Part shown: piece by piece, positions 28,074-37,028 of the stretch
Layout: every line of letters starts with the position of its first letter
Position numbering within the stretch: the first letter of the stretch is position 1
Assembly: GCF_018362975.1 (NCBI RefSeq)
Contig: NZ_CP074371.1
Coordinates: forward strand, 2,852,001-2,916,000
From: Nocardia tengchongensis
Lineage (GTDB): Bacteria; Actinomycetota; Actinomycetes; Mycobacteriales; Mycobacteriaceae
Length of the DNA stretch: 64,000 nucleotides
Direction of reading: 5' to 3'
Position numbers and translations under genes: made by a program
The notes under the pieces: generated by a model
Told to the model about the DNA's origin: nothing
What the model saw: only the letters and a program-made list of their open reading frames with translations
Database searches by the model: none

Positions 28074-30167
28074 ATGATGACGGCTCGATGGCGAACCCGG
28101 AGATCGGCGGGGAAAGTGCTGGTGATCGTGGCCGCGGTGCTCGCGGGAACACAGTTCCTGGCACCGATGGCCGTGTCGGACACCGCATTCACCGGTATCG
28201 ACGGCGGCCCGTACGCGGCGGACTGGACCGCGGCGGTGGACGGTCCGCAGCCGCACAACGGCATCGTGCCGGATCTGGCGGTGCCGATCACGATGTCCGA
28301 CGGCGTCGTGCTGAAGGCCGACGTCATTCATCCCGCGGACAACGGCCGTGTCCCGGACGGTCGCCGGCCGGTGATCCTGCAGATGCAGGGATACGGCAAA
28401 TTGCCGCTGCTGGTGGGTGAAGCGGTGCTCAGCGCCGCCGACGGACTGGGCATCAAACAGCCGCTGGAGGCGTGGGCCGCCTCGCTGAATCTGCCGGGCG
28501 CGGGTGTGGACGGGCTGTTCGATATGACCCGGCAGCTCGACTCCGGTGCGCTGGAGGCGGCCGCGCAGGATTGGGCGCTGGCCGAGGCGGGATACACGCT
28601 GGTGCAGGTCGATACGCGAGGTACCGGCACCTCCGAGGGCGCGTGGCAGGTCTTCGGTGACCGGGAGAAGCAGGACGTCGCGGAGGTCGTGGACTGGATC
28701 ACCCGCCAGTCCTGGAGTGACGGAACCGTTGGGGCCATGGGGATCTCGTTCACCGCGATTACCGCGCTCGAGGCCACCGACCGGGCGCCGGCGGGCCTGA
28801 AGGCGGTCTTCGCCTACGAGGGCAGCGCCGACATCTTCACCGATATCGCGGGCCCGGGCGCCGCGGTCGGGGTGGGGTTCCTGGTCCCGTGGCTGCTGGG
28901 TGTCAACGCGCTCAAGATGATTCCGGACGTGACCGCGCTGCTGGTCGGGAAGTTCGACCCGGTCCAGCAGGGACGCTGGCTGCGCGACCGGATCGCCGAT
29001 CCGCTGACCCTGGTCGACATGGTCGTCAACGGCTACACCGCCATGACCCCCGATCAATTGACCGCGCGGACCCGGGAACTGGTGGACCCGAACTCGGGCT
29101 TCCGGCGTGGCTTGCAGACCGACATCACCCGCATCCAGGTGCCGACGTTCATGGTCGGCGCATGGTTCGACATCTTCGGCACCACCCCCACCGACACCTT
29201 CGACGCCATTCCGCTGCCGCGCGAACAGAAGAAGCTGATCATGGGCGACGGCTATCACCTCGGCTCGGGGGTCGGCGGATTCGGTCATCCGGGCCTGCCG
29301 CCGCGCCTGGATGTGTTGCAGCGGGCCTGGTTCGACCACTGGCTGCGCGGAATCGACAACGGCATAGATCGATTCACCCCGATGGTTGTCAAGCAGCAGG
29401 GCGGCGGCTGGACCGACGCACCCGAATTCCCGCGCACCGAAGCGGTGTACCGGCGCATGTATCTCGATGACATCCCGTCGGGCACCAGCCCGGGATCGCA
29501 CTACGACGGTGGCCTGTCGGCCGAACCGCGTCAGGCCGCGGTCCGCGATCTGACGGTCACGCCCGCCCTGTCGAGCCTGTGCGTCCGCGACGCCGCCCGC
29601 ATCACCGCGGGCGCGACCGCCATTCTCGACCTGTGCACCAACGACTCCCGGGTCTGGGAGAACGACGGCCTGTCCTTCACCAGTGGCCCGGTATCGGCCC
29701 CGACGACGGTGTCCGGCCCGATCGCCGTGCACCTCAACGTGGTCGAGGACGCCGCCGACGGGTACTGGGTCGCGACGGTCAACGATGTTGCCCCCGACGG
29801 GGTCTCGCGCGAGATCGCCACCGGCCAGCTGGTCGCCTCCATGCGGCAGATCGACGAGGACGCCAGCAAACGATCCCCCAATGGCGACTACACCGAGCCC
29901 CACTACTTCCTCGACCTGGGCCGGCGACAGCAGACCGTCCCCGGCGTCCCGGTCACCCTGGACATCGCCCTGACCCCCATCGAGGCCGTACTCCAGCCCG
30001 GCCACCGCCTCCGGATCGACGTCTACGCCAGCAACTTCCCGAAGGCGCTGCCGCCGATGATCTTCCTGGCCGATTCGGGCCTGAAGCCCGAACACCTGCG
30101 CCTGGATCCCGACGTGCCCAGCTGGGTGAACATCCCCCTGACGGCCGCGATCCCGGCCGGTAGCTGA
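28074..30167 (+). CDS. Exported CocE/NonD-family hydrolase (X-Pro dipeptidyl-peptidase-like)
   Basis: A 697-residue secreted protein. The signal peptide is Arg-rich, with the hydrophobic stretch KVLVIVAAVLAGTQFL, and ends near residue 36. An S15-type alpha/beta hydrolase has the nucleophile in GISFT (Ser225), and a C-terminal jelly-roll domain (PLRASHRL-like segment GHRLRIDVYASNFP) typical of CocE and X-prolyl peptidases follows. It should hydrolyse an ester or amide outside the membrane. ATG 28074 is preferred, with GAGGTGGG six bases upstream. It is transcribed divergently from the shortened AraC regulator, which may control it. Confidence 0.85.
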   Translation: MMTARWRTRRSAGKVLVIVAAVLAGTQFLAPMAVSDTAFTGIDGGPYAADWTAAVDGPQPHNGIVPDLAVPITMSDGVVLKADVIHPADNGRVPDGRRPVILQMQGYGKLPLLVGEAVLSAADGLGIKQPLEAWAASLNLPGAGVDGLFDMTRQLDSGALEAAAQDWALAEAGYTLVQVDTRGTGTSEGAWQVFGDREKQDVAEVVDWITRQSWSDGTVGAMGISFTAITALEATDRAPAGLKAVFAYEGSADIFTDIAGPGAAVGVGFLVPWLLGVNALKMIPDVTALLVGKFDPVQQGRWLRDRIADPLTLVDMVVNGYTAMTPDQLTARTRELVDPNSGFRRGLQTDITRIQVPTFMVGAWFDIFGTTPTDTFDAIPLPREQKKLIMGDGYHLGSGVGGFGHPGLPPRLDVLQRAWFDHWLRGIDNGIDRFTPMVVKQQGGGWTDAPEFPRTEAVYRRMYLDDIPSGTSPGSHYDGGLSAEPRQAAVRDLTVTPALSSLCVRDAARITAGATAILDLCTNDSRVWENDGLSFTSGPVSAPTTVSGPIAVHLNVVEDAADGYWVATVNDVAPDGVSREIATGQLVASMRQIDEDASKRSPNGDYTEPHYFLDLGRRQQTVPGVPVTLDIALTPIEAVLQPGHRLRIDVYASNFPKALPPMIFLADSGLKPEHLRLDPDVPSWVNIPLTAAIPAGS

Positions 30168-30182
30168 GTTCGGGCGAACCCT

Positions 30183-30214
30183 GGTCCGGGGCCGGTGGAT
30201 GCCGGTCCCGGACC
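30183..30214 (+). terminator. Terminator after the CocE-like gene
   Basis: GC-rich arms 30183-30195 and 30202-30214 pair at 12 of 13 positions around TGGATG. No T-run follows, as is common in high-GC actinobacteria. Confidence 0.65.
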
Positions 30215-30330
30215 GGGGTAGCTGTAACTCGTTTCACCGGGTACGGTGTGCCTGATCTGGGCGGACGCAGTCCGATGCCCCTAGAGCTCGGGGCAGTTTT
30301 CTGAATCCGGACGGTTTGGGGTGGCGGATT

Positions 30331-30360
30331 TTGTACACTCCCCGCTGAAGTGAATAGTCC
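30331..30360 (+). promoter_or_regulatory. Conserved upstream element, cassette copy 1
   Basis: A 30-base element beginning TTGTACACTCC and containing AAGTGAA. It is shared at 25 of 30 positions with 31842-31871 in front of the second cassette. TACACT (30334-30339) could be the -10 hexamer; the start codon is about 55 bases downstream. The element could alternatively be a regulator site. Confidence 0.6.
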
Positions 30361-30395
30361 ACACTTCAGTTTCAGTTTCCCGATTCGAGGTACCC

Positions 30396-30791
30396 ATGAA
30401 GTCTGCTACACCGGGGGTGTTCGCCGTCCGTACCGCCGCGGCTGTTATCGGTGGTGCGTTGTTGTTCGCGGGGGTCACAGGGTGCGGCAGCGACAAGGCA
30501 TCAGAGGGTTCACCGACCGGTGGCGCCGTGGTGTCCTCGGCGGTGAAGGCCACGGGCGCGCCCGCGCCCACCACTACCGCAGCGGCTCCCGCGCCCGCCG
30601 AGGCGCCCGCGCCGGCGCCCGCGGCCACCGAACCGGCCGCCCCGCAGCCCGCCGCGCCGGAAGCTCCCGCGCCGCAGCAGGTCGCCCCGCAGCCGGTGGC
30701 GCCCAAGCCCGCTCCGCAGGTCGAGCAGCCCGCGAAGCCCGCCCCGCCCACCCTGGACGCACCGGGCTTCGAACCCCGCGCCGGATACTGA
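30396..30791 (+). CDS. Pro/Ala-rich lipoprotein, cassette copy 1
   Basis: A 131-residue predicted lipoprotein with a signal peptide and lipobox VTGC (Cys30). A low-complexity Pro/Ala/Thr region of about 75 residues is followed by the short conserved tail TLDAPGFEPRAGY. The Pro-rich part would form an extended spacer across the cell wall, holding the tail away from the membrane. It is a clear paralogue of the protein at 31903-32295, with the same tail. It sits directly before an exported SGNH hydrolase (18-base gap), so the two probably act together. Function unknown. Confidence 0.75.
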   Translation: MKSATPGVFAVRTAAAVIGGALLFAGVTGCGSDKASEGSPTGGAVVSSAVKATGAPAPTTTAAAPAPAEAPAPAPAATEPAAPQPAAPEAPAPQQVAPQPVAPKPAPQVEQPAKPAPPTLDAPGFEPRAGY

Positions 30792-30809
30792 GAGAGCTGG
30801 ACTAGTCAG

Positions 30810-31727
30810 TTGCTGGGCAAGAATGGACGGTGGCTGTGTGCTGCCGTCGTCGCGGTGGCGGCCTCGGTCTCCGCGATGAGTGTGACCCCCGCCGGCGCCG
30901 ATCCGGGCGCCGAGGGCAGAGAGCTTGTGACACTGGGTGATTCGTTCTCGGCGAACGCCTGGGACTTCATGGACGGCGACAACACCTGTCAGCGTCATGG
31001 CAGGACCGCCTGGCCGGTGCAGCTGGCCGAGCTGATGGGCGTGCACGGGACCGACCGGGTGTCGGACCCGTCCTGCCCGGGTTCGTCGATCGACAGCGGC
31101 CCGGGCTGGACCATGGCCCAGCAGGCGCAGAAGGCCGACAAGGAAGGCGCGTTCGGCCCCAAGACCAAACTGGTGACGCTGCAGTTCAGCCTCAACGACA
31201 AGTGGGGCAAGAACGACCAGACGCTGTGGGGGTCGTTGCAGAAGTGCGTGTTCAACCTTCCGCTCGGCTGTGACCCCGAGGCCATCGACGAGGATCGGTT
31301 CCCCGACTACAACGGGGTCTCCGGCGCGCTGATGGCCAAGCGCATGACCAATGCGATCACCTACATCAAGTACTACGCGCCGAACGCGAAGATCGTCCTG
31401 GTCGGCTATCCGGAGCTGTTCACGCCGGGCTCCAGCACGGTCTGCCTGAGCATCGTCGGCGTCGCGCCGTTCATCCAGTCGCGCGGTCGCGCGGTGGTCG
31501 AGTACTTCGACCGCATCGACAAGGCGGAGCGGGAAGCCGCCCAACTACTCGGGATCGAGTTCCTCGATGCCCGCGGGCTCACCGCAGGTCACGGCCTCTG
31601 CTCGTCGCAGCCGTGGCTGAACGGTGTGTTCGACCCCCGGACAGATCTGGACGGTCTGTTCTTCCATCCATCCACCCAGGGTGACACCGTGGTCGCCCGT
31701 GCCATCTACGACCGCTACGGTCACTGA
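30810..31727 (+). CDS. Exported SGNH/GDSL hydrolase, cassette copy 1
   Basis: A 305-residue secreted SGNH hydrolase. The signal peptide ends near residue 30 (AGADPG). Block I is GDSFS with nucleophile Ser45, block III is the Asn-containing FSLND, and a C-terminal block has the catalytic His in FFHPSTQGD. Several Cys pairs suggest disulfides. Such enzymes cleave or transfer acyl groups on lipids or glycans. The TTG start matches the start of its paralogue at 32333 (both run into GNNGRWLCAAV-like sequence). It follows its lipoprotein partner closely. Confidence 0.85.
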   Translation: MLGKNGRWLCAAVVAVAASVSAMSVTPAGADPGAEGRELVTLGDSFSANAWDFMDGDNTCQRHGRTAWPVQLAELMGVHGTDRVSDPSCPGSSIDSGPGWTMAQQAQKADKEGAFGPKTKLVTLQFSLNDKWGKNDQTLWGSLQKCVFNLPLGCDPEAIDEDRFPDYNGVSGALMAKRMTNAITYIKYYAPNAKIVLVGYPELFTPGSSTVCLSIVGVAPFIQSRGRAVVEYFDRIDKAEREAAQLLGIEFLDARGLTAGHGLCSSQPWLNGVFDPRTDLDGLFFHPSTQGDTVVARAIYDRYGH

Positions 31728-31841
31728 CCGTGTGCACAACCAGCTTCCGGTGGTTTGACCGTCGGTAGCTACTCGTCGAGTCTGCTGGTTGCGCAGGGGT
31801 TTTGCAGTTTGCCGAACTCCTGTCGCAGCTCTCGCAGCCTC

Positions 31842-31871
31842 TTGTACACTCCGCGCAAAAGTGAAAAATCC
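31842..31871 (+). promoter_or_regulatory. Conserved upstream element, cassette copy 2
   Basis: The second copy of the element found at 30331-30360, again starting TTGTACACTCC and containing AAGTGAA, with TACACT at 31845-31850. It lies about 30 bases before the second lipoprotein gene. Confidence 0.6.
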
Positions 31872-31902
31872 GCAGTTCAATTTGCGATACGAGGGTTTCA
31901 AC

Positions 31903-32295
31903 ATGAACATCCGCATCACCGGCAAGTCGACCGCGCGCGCCACCGTGGCCGCCATCGGCTCCGTCCTGATCATCGGTGGGCTCGCTGCGTGTGGCAGCGA
32001 CAAGGCTGCCGACTCGCCCGCCCCGACCACCACCTCGGCGGTGGCCCCGGCGAGCACCACGGCCGCTCCCGCGAGCAGCGCGGCCCCCGCGCCCGCCGCC
32101 CCGCCGGCCGCCACCGAGGCCCCCAAGGTCGAGGCTCCGGCTCCCGCGCCCGCCGCCGCACCGGAGGCCCCGGCGCCGCAGCAGGCCGCGCCGCAGCCGG
32201 TCGCCCCCAAGGTCGAGGCTCCGGCTCCCGCGCCGGCCAAGCCGGCCCCGCCGACCCTGGACGCTCCCGGCTTCGAGCCCCGCGCAGGCTACTGA
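31903..32295 (+). CDS. Pro/Ala-rich lipoprotein, cassette copy 2
   Basis: A 130-residue lipoprotein with lipobox LAAC (Cys30), a Pro/Ala/Thr spacer containing two KVEAPAPAPA-type repeats, and the same terminal TLDAPGFEPRAGY as copy 1. The ATG at 31903 is preferred over longer readings because it opens a normal signal peptide. It is followed by the second SGNH hydrolase after 37 bases. Confidence 0.75.
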   Translation: MNIRITGKSTARATVAAIGSVLIIGGLAACGSDKAADSPAPTTTSAVAPASTTAAPASSAAPAPAAPPAATEAPKVEAPAPAPAAAPEAPAPQQAAPQPVAPKVEAPAPAPAKPAPPTLDAPGFEPRAGY

Positions 32296-32332
32296 CGAAC
32301 GCGCGCGGGTTCTGAAACAACGGAGATAGCAC

Positions 32333-33241
32333 GTGTCGGGAAACAACGGACGGTGGCTGTGCGCCGCGGTGCTGGCAGTCACCGCGGCCATGGCGGGAAC
32401 TTCGGGGGCACAGGCGGATTCGACTCCGCAAGGCAAAGAGCTGGTCATTCTGGGTGATTCGTTCACGGCGAACGGATGGGACCCGCTGTCGCAGGACACC
32501 AAGAAGTGCCAGCACGGTGACACCGCGTGGCCGGCGCAGTTGCAGGCCCAGCTGGGCCTGCAGGGCGACGACCAGGTGTGGAACCAGTCGTGCCCGGGTG
32601 CGTCGATCGACACCGGGAACGGCTACATCCTGAAGGTTCAGGCGAGCAACGCCGACAAGGCCGGCGCGTTCGGTCCGAAGACGAAGTTGGTGACCCTGCA
32701 GTTCGGTCTCAACGACGTCTGGGGCGACTCCTCGAAGTCGCCGTGGGACTCGATGCAGAACTGCTTCTACGATCCGGCCGGCGGCTGCGGTCCCGACGCG
32801 GTGGCCGACGGCCGGATGGCCGACCCGAAGAACGTGACCGGTCCGGAGTACGCGGCCCGGATCGCCAAGATCGTCGCCTACGTCCGTTATTACGCTCCCA
32901 ACGCGCGCATCGTGATCGTCGGCTACCCGGAGTTGTTCTCGCCCGGCCAGGACGCGATCTGCTTCGATATCGCCGGCGTGGAGATCGGCCAGCCCCGCGG
33001 TCGCACGGTCGTCGACTACCTCGACCGTTTCGACCTGGCCCAGCGGGAAGCCGCCGCTCTGTTGCACATCGAGTACCTCGACAGCCGCTCGCTCACCCGC
33101 GGGCACGGCCTGTGCACGCCGGACCAGTGGGTCAACGGCGTGTTCGATCCGAAAGTCAATGTCGCCGGTCTGCCGTTCCACCCGGCTCCGCAGGGCGACG
33201 CCGTGATTGCCAACGCCCTGCACGAGAGGTACGTCCGATGA
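32333..33241 (+). CDS. Exported SGNH/GDSL hydrolase, cassette copy 2
   Basis: A 302-residue paralogue of the hydrolase at 30810-31727. It has a signal peptide ending near residue 29, GDSFT with Ser43, FGLND, and the His block PFHPAPQGD. Conserved Cys positions match copy 1. The GTG start is used. Its TGA overlaps the ATG of the acyltransferase gene (ATGA), so the hydrolase and acyltransferase are translationally coupled, strong evidence that they work on the same substrate. Confidence 0.87.
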   Translation: MSGNNGRWLCAAVLAVTAAMAGTSGAQADSTPQGKELVILGDSFTANGWDPLSQDTKKCQHGDTAWPAQLQAQLGLQGDDQVWNQSCPGASIDTGNGYILKVQASNADKAGAFGPKTKLVTLQFGLNDVWGDSSKSPWDSMQNCFYDPAGGCGPDAVADGRMADPKNVTGPEYAARIAKIVAYVRYYAPNARIVIVGYPELFSPGQDAICFDIAGVEIGQPRGRTVVDYLDRFDLAQREAAALLHIEYLDSRSLTRGHGLCTPDQWVNGVFDPKVNVAGLPFHPAPQGDAVIANALHERYVR

Positions 33242-34584
33242 CCCGTCCACCCGAAGTCGTGCCCGGCACGCGGGAGGACTCCACCGCTCTGGCGGTGGAG
33301 TCGTTCCCCACGGAGTTGATCCAGCCGGTGCACGCCACCCGGACCGCCGCGCCCGCCGAGACCGTCGAATCCGTCATCGAGCGGGCCGCGCGGCAGCGCC
33401 CGCCGCTGCCGTCGCTGACGGGTGCTCGGTGGTGGGCGGCCTTCGCGGTGTTCCTGCTGCACGCGCTGGTGTTCCTGCCGGTGTACCCGTTCCAGAAGTC
33501 GGAGATGTTCCGCAACATCCACGCCTGGGTGCCGATGCAGCTGGGCGCCGCGGGCGTCACCTTCTTCTTCGTGTTGTCGGGCTTCATCATCTACTGGTCG
33601 TTCCGGCCGGGCATGGCGAAGAGCGCGTTCTATCGCCGTCGCGTGCTGAAGATCTACCCGACGCATCTGCTGGCGGCCGCGGCGTTCATCGTGGTGGCGA
33701 GCGTGCCGCTGCACCGCGCGATCGTGTGGGTGCCGAACCTGCTGCTGGTGCACACCTACGTGCCGAACTGGACCACGGTCGGCGGCCTGAACGTGCCGTC
33801 CTGGTCGCTGGCCGCGGAAATGCTGTTCTACCTGAGCTTCCCGCTGGTGCTGCCGCTGATCATGAAGATCCCGACGCACCGGCTGGTGCTGGCGGCGGCG
33901 GTGCTGCTGCTGGGCATCGCGGCCCTGCACACCTCGTACTTCCTGTTCTTCGACGGTCCCAAGGGCATCGCGAACGCCTTCGCGCCGCGGCTGGTGCCGG
34001 GCACCACCTCGCCGTACTACGAGCTGCACGCCTCCCCGGCGTGGTTCCAGCAGGCGAACATCCCGGTGTCGCTGTCGTATTGGCTGAGCTACACCTTCCC
34101 GCTGTCGCGGCTGCCGGAGTTCTTCCTCGGCGTGCTGGCCGCGCGCATGGTGCTCGAGGGCAAGTGGCGCAACACCAATCTGACGTGGCCGCTGCTCGCC
34201 CTGACTGTCGCGTACGCGGCGACCTGGGTGGTGCCGGTGAACTACAAGATGTCGGTGCTGATGCTGGCCCCGATGACCGCGGTGGTCGCCACCATGGCGA
34301 ACCGTGACCTGCACGGCATCGGCAAGGTCAACTCCCACCCCCGCATGGTGTGGCTGGGCAATATCTCCTTCGCCTTCTACCTGATCCAGTTCCCGGTCAT
34401 GGTCGTGATCACCCGGCATCTGATCGGCGGCAAGGAGTTCGGCGTCGTCGGCTGGGCGGGCTTCTCGGTGCTGAGCCTGGTGGTGTCGACGGTGCTCGCC
34501 GCGGCGCTCTACCACTGGGTGGACCTGCCGATCATGAAGAACTTCGCCCGCTCGAAGAAGAAGGCCGTCAAGGTAGCCGCGTAG
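33238..34584 (+). CDS. Membrane acyltransferase-3 (OafA-like)
   Basis: A 448-residue polytopic protein of the acyltransferase-3 family, with a cytoplasmic N-terminus of about 60 residues and about ten transmembrane helices. It shows typical AT3 sequence: LTGARWWAAFAVFLLHA, FFFVLSGFIIYWS and SWSLAAEMLFYLSFP. AT3 proteins move acyl groups from the cytoplasm onto extracytoplasmic glycans, lipids or peptides, and often work with an SGNH domain. Here the SGNH partner is the separate, coupled gene just upstream. A terminator follows. Confidence 0.9.
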   Translation: MTRPPEVVPGTREDSTALAVESFPTELIQPVHATRTAAPAETVESVIERAARQRPPLPSLTGARWWAAFAVFLLHALVFLPVYPFQKSEMFRNIHAWVPMQLGAAGVTFFFVLSGFIIYWSFRPGMAKSAFYRRRVLKIYPTHLLAAAAFIVVASVPLHRAIVWVPNLLLVHTYVPNWTTVGGLNVPSWSLAAEMLFYLSFPLVLPLIMKIPTHRLVLAAAVLLLGIAALHTSYFLFFDGPKGIANAFAPRLVPGTTSPYYELHASPAWFQQANIPVSLSYWLSYTFPLSRLPEFFLGVLAARMVLEGKWRNTNLTWPLLALTVAYAATWVVPVNYKMSVLMLAPMTAVVATMANRDLHGIGKVNSHPRMVWLGNISFAFYLIQFPVMVVITRHLIGGKEFGVVGWAGFSVLSLVVSTVLAAALYHWVDLPIMKNFARSKKKAVKVAA

Positions 34585-34614
34585 TAACCGGCTTCGACTG
34601 TCGCACAACCGCTT

Positions 34615-34644
34615 CCGCCTATTGGACCTACGTCCAATAGGCGG
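34615..34644 (+). terminator. Terminator after the acyltransferase gene
   Basis: Perfect 13-base arms CCGCCTATTGGAC and GTCCAATAGGCGG enclose CTAC. A short TT follows. Confidence 0.8.
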
Positions 34645-34741
34645 TTCGCGTTCATCGCCCGGCCACTGCCGGGCAGGCACCGCGACATCTGAAACATGTT
34701 CCATTCGGGGCGCATTTGTAACGACCCCGTAAGGAACACAT

Positions 34742-36277
34742 ATGCGCCACAACGGCGTTGGAAAGCACCTCGGCAGGGCCTTCGCGCTCTCCGCGGCGGC
34801 CGCACTGGCCATCCTGGGCGGCTCGGCCGTCGCCCCGATCGCGGCGGACGCCGCGGTCACCAGCCCGAACCTGATCGTGGATGGCGATGCCGAAGCGGTG
34901 GCGCAGTGCTCGCCGCGCGGGCTCGACGGCATGACGCTGCCCGGCTGGAACGCCGGCAAGGGTGAGCCGAACGCGGTGTGCTACGGCCAATCCGGCTGGC
35001 CCGGACCGTCTTCGACCGGACCGTCGAACCGCGGCGCCAAGTTCTTCACCGGCGGCGGCACCGGCAGCTCCGAGATGGATCAGTGGATCGACATCTCCGG
35101 CGCGGCCGCGGCCATCGACCAGGGTGGCGTGAGCTTCGACCTCAACGGCTGGCTGGGCGGCTACGGCGCGCAGATGGACAAGGCCGGCCTGACCGTGTCC
35201 TTCCTCGACGGGTCGCGTTCCAAGATCGGTTCGGCCGACGCCGGGAGCGTCAGCAGCATCGACCGCGGCTTCAACACCGAACTGCTGCAGCGGGATACGA
35301 AGGGCACCCTGCCCAAGGGCACCCGCTCGGTGCGGGTCGCGGTGGACTTCACCTGGACCGACGGCGACACCACCGACGGCTACGCCGACAACCTGTCGTT
35401 CACCATCGGCGCCTCCCTGCCCGCGCCGTCGCTGAGCCAGTCCACCACCACGGTGCCGGGGTACGACCACGTCTTCATGGTCTACCCGGAGAACCAGGAC
35501 TACGACGGCATCAGCGGCATCATCGGAAACTCGCAGGCCCCCTACATCAATGGCCTGCGGCCGCAGGGCGCGACGTTGAGCCAGTCCTTCGCCACCACGC
35601 ATCCCAGCGACCCGAACTACGTGGCGCTGGCGGCCGGCGGGCTGTACGGGCTGGTCGACAACAGCGTCACCACCACGACCCTGAACGCGCGCCACATCGG
35701 CAACAGCGTCGACGCCGCGGGCAAGACCTGGAAGGGTTACGCCGAGGAGGCCAACGGCAACTGCGATCAGACCGCGCACGGCCAGTACTACCAGGACGAC
35801 CTGCCGTTCCTGTACTTCCAGAACATGAAGTCGGATCCGGCCTACTGCGCGGCGCACCTGCAGCCGCTCACCCAGATGACGACGGACCTGCAATCCGCCG
35901 CCACCACACCGAATTTCGTGTGGTTCGCGGCCAATGAATGCCACAACATGGAGGGCTGCGGCGTCGCCTCGGGCGACCAGTGGCTCAGCGCCACGCTGCC
36001 GACGATTCTGAACTCGCCCGCGTGGAAGACGCAGCGCTCCCTGCTGATCGTGACCTTCGACGAGGGCACGGTCAAGGCGTTCGGCCCGCTGTACCCGAAC
36101 CGCGTTCCGACCATCGTGCTCGGCTCGCAGAACACGGTGAAGGCCGGGTACACCAGCTCCCAGCGCACTGACCAGTACGGTCTGCTGCGCACCATCGACA
36201 CCGCGCTGGGTCTGCAACCGCTCACCAATAACGACCGCTACGCGGGCACGGTGAACGACATCTATTCCGGCCACTGA
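34742..36277 (+). CDS. Secreted phosphoesterase (phospholipase C / acid phosphatase-like)
   Basis: A 511-residue exported protein. The signal peptide ends near ADA at residue 37. A ~190-residue N-terminal beta-rich domain, possibly carbohydrate- or surface-binding, is followed from about 230 by a PF04185-type phosphoesterase domain: VFMVYPENQDYDG, the PYINGL segment, HPSDPNY, and FDEG near the end. The family includes phospholipases C and acid phosphatases. The ATG follows GTAAGGAACAC. It has its own promoter region after a terminator, but its location suggests a related envelope role. Confidence 0.85.
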   Translation: MRHNGVGKHLGRAFALSAAAALAILGGSAVAPIAADAAVTSPNLIVDGDAEAVAQCSPRGLDGMTLPGWNAGKGEPNAVCYGQSGWPGPSSTGPSNRGAKFFTGGGTGSSEMDQWIDISGAAAAIDQGGVSFDLNGWLGGYGAQMDKAGLTVSFLDGSRSKIGSADAGSVSSIDRGFNTELLQRDTKGTLPKGTRSVRVAVDFTWTDGDTTDGYADNLSFTIGASLPAPSLSQSTTTVPGYDHVFMVYPENQDYDGISGIIGNSQAPYINGLRPQGATLSQSFATTHPSDPNYVALAAGGLYGLVDNSVTTTTLNARHIGNSVDAAGKTWKGYAEEANGNCDQTAHGQYYQDDLPFLYFQNMKSDPAYCAAHLQPLTQMTTDLQSAATTPNFVWFAANECHNMEGCGVASGDQWLSATLPTILNSPAWKTQRSLLIVTFDEGTVKAFGPLYPNRVPTIVLGSQNTVKAGYTSSQRTDQYGLLRTIDTALGLQPLTNNDRYAGTVNDIYSGH

Positions 36278-36377
36278 TATCTGGCCCGGGGCGCGGCGTG
36301 TCCATTGCGACGCGCCGCGTCCTGGGCGGATAGGGGAGGTCCGGGATCCTGTCGGCTCCCACCGCTAATCTGCGGGG

Positions 36378-37028
36378 ATGGTGAAACCGGAATCGGCACT
36401 GCGCCGCTTGATGCGCGACACGGGGAAGTTGCTGCAGCCGTACGGTTTCGACGGGGCCGAGCCCACCTGGACGCGCGTGCTGCCCGACGGTGTCGCCACT
36501 ATCGCGCGCACGCGCACGTTCCGGACCTTCACCGGTGGGCAGCAGGTGCTGCGATTCGGCCTGGGCGCGTGGGCGACTCCGGCCGCCTGGCAGGAATTCC
36601 GGATGTGGCGCACCGAGCGCCGCGGCCTGCGCCCGCTCACCGCCGAGGCGGCCACCGGTCCCGGCCTGCTCCCCGGCGAGGGCCTGCCCGCCGAATCCGG
36701 CGAGCTGTGGTCGCTGCGGCTGGACCCGTACCAGCCCGGTCACGTCCAGCCGGAGGACATCGAGGCCATCCGCGCCGAACTGCCCCGCCGCGTGCACGCC
36801 CACGCCCGCCGCGCCCTGCGCCTGCTCGAACCGGACGCCTACCTGGAAGAGCTACTGGCCCAGCCGAACCCGGGCGTCGACGCCTGGGAGGCGATCGTCG
36901 TCCTGCTCGCCGACCAGGGCCCGGATCCCCGCCTGGACGCGGCCCTGGACCGCCTGCGGGACCAGCCCGGCACTCAGGACGTCATGGAGTTCATCGCCGC
37001 TCGCACCCTGTCGAGCCGGTCGGCGTAG
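36378..37028 (+). CDS. Conserved hypothetical protein
   Basis: A 216-residue soluble protein, not recognised with certainty. The first half (LRRLMRDTGKLLQPYGFDG, then W and RTFRTFTGGQQVLRFGLGAWATP) recalls DUF4304-type proteins. The second half is helical and rich in Leu, Arg and Glu. There is no signal peptide, catalytic motif or membrane segment. Its last 55 bases overlap the convergent small zinc-ribbon gene. Confidence 0.6.
   Translation: MVKPESALRRLMRDTGKLLQPYGFDGAEPTWTRVLPDGVATIARTRTFRTFTGGQQVLRFGLGAWATPAAWQEFRMWRTERRGLRPLTAEAATGPGLLPGEGLPAESGELWSLRLDPYQPGHVQPEDIEAIRAELPRRVHAHARRALRLLEPDAYLEELLAQPNPGVDAWEAIVVLLADQGPDPRLDAALDRLRDQPGTQDVMEFIAARTLSSRSA

Larger units (their letters stand above)
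30331..33241 (+). repeat. Tandem duplication of a lipoprotein-SGNH hydrolase cassette
   Basis: The unit upstream element, lipoprotein gene, SGNH hydrolase gene occurs twice in the same order and orientation: 30331-31727 and 31842-33241. Proteins are similar but clearly diverged, so the duplication is old. Both copies appear intact. Confidence 0.85.
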
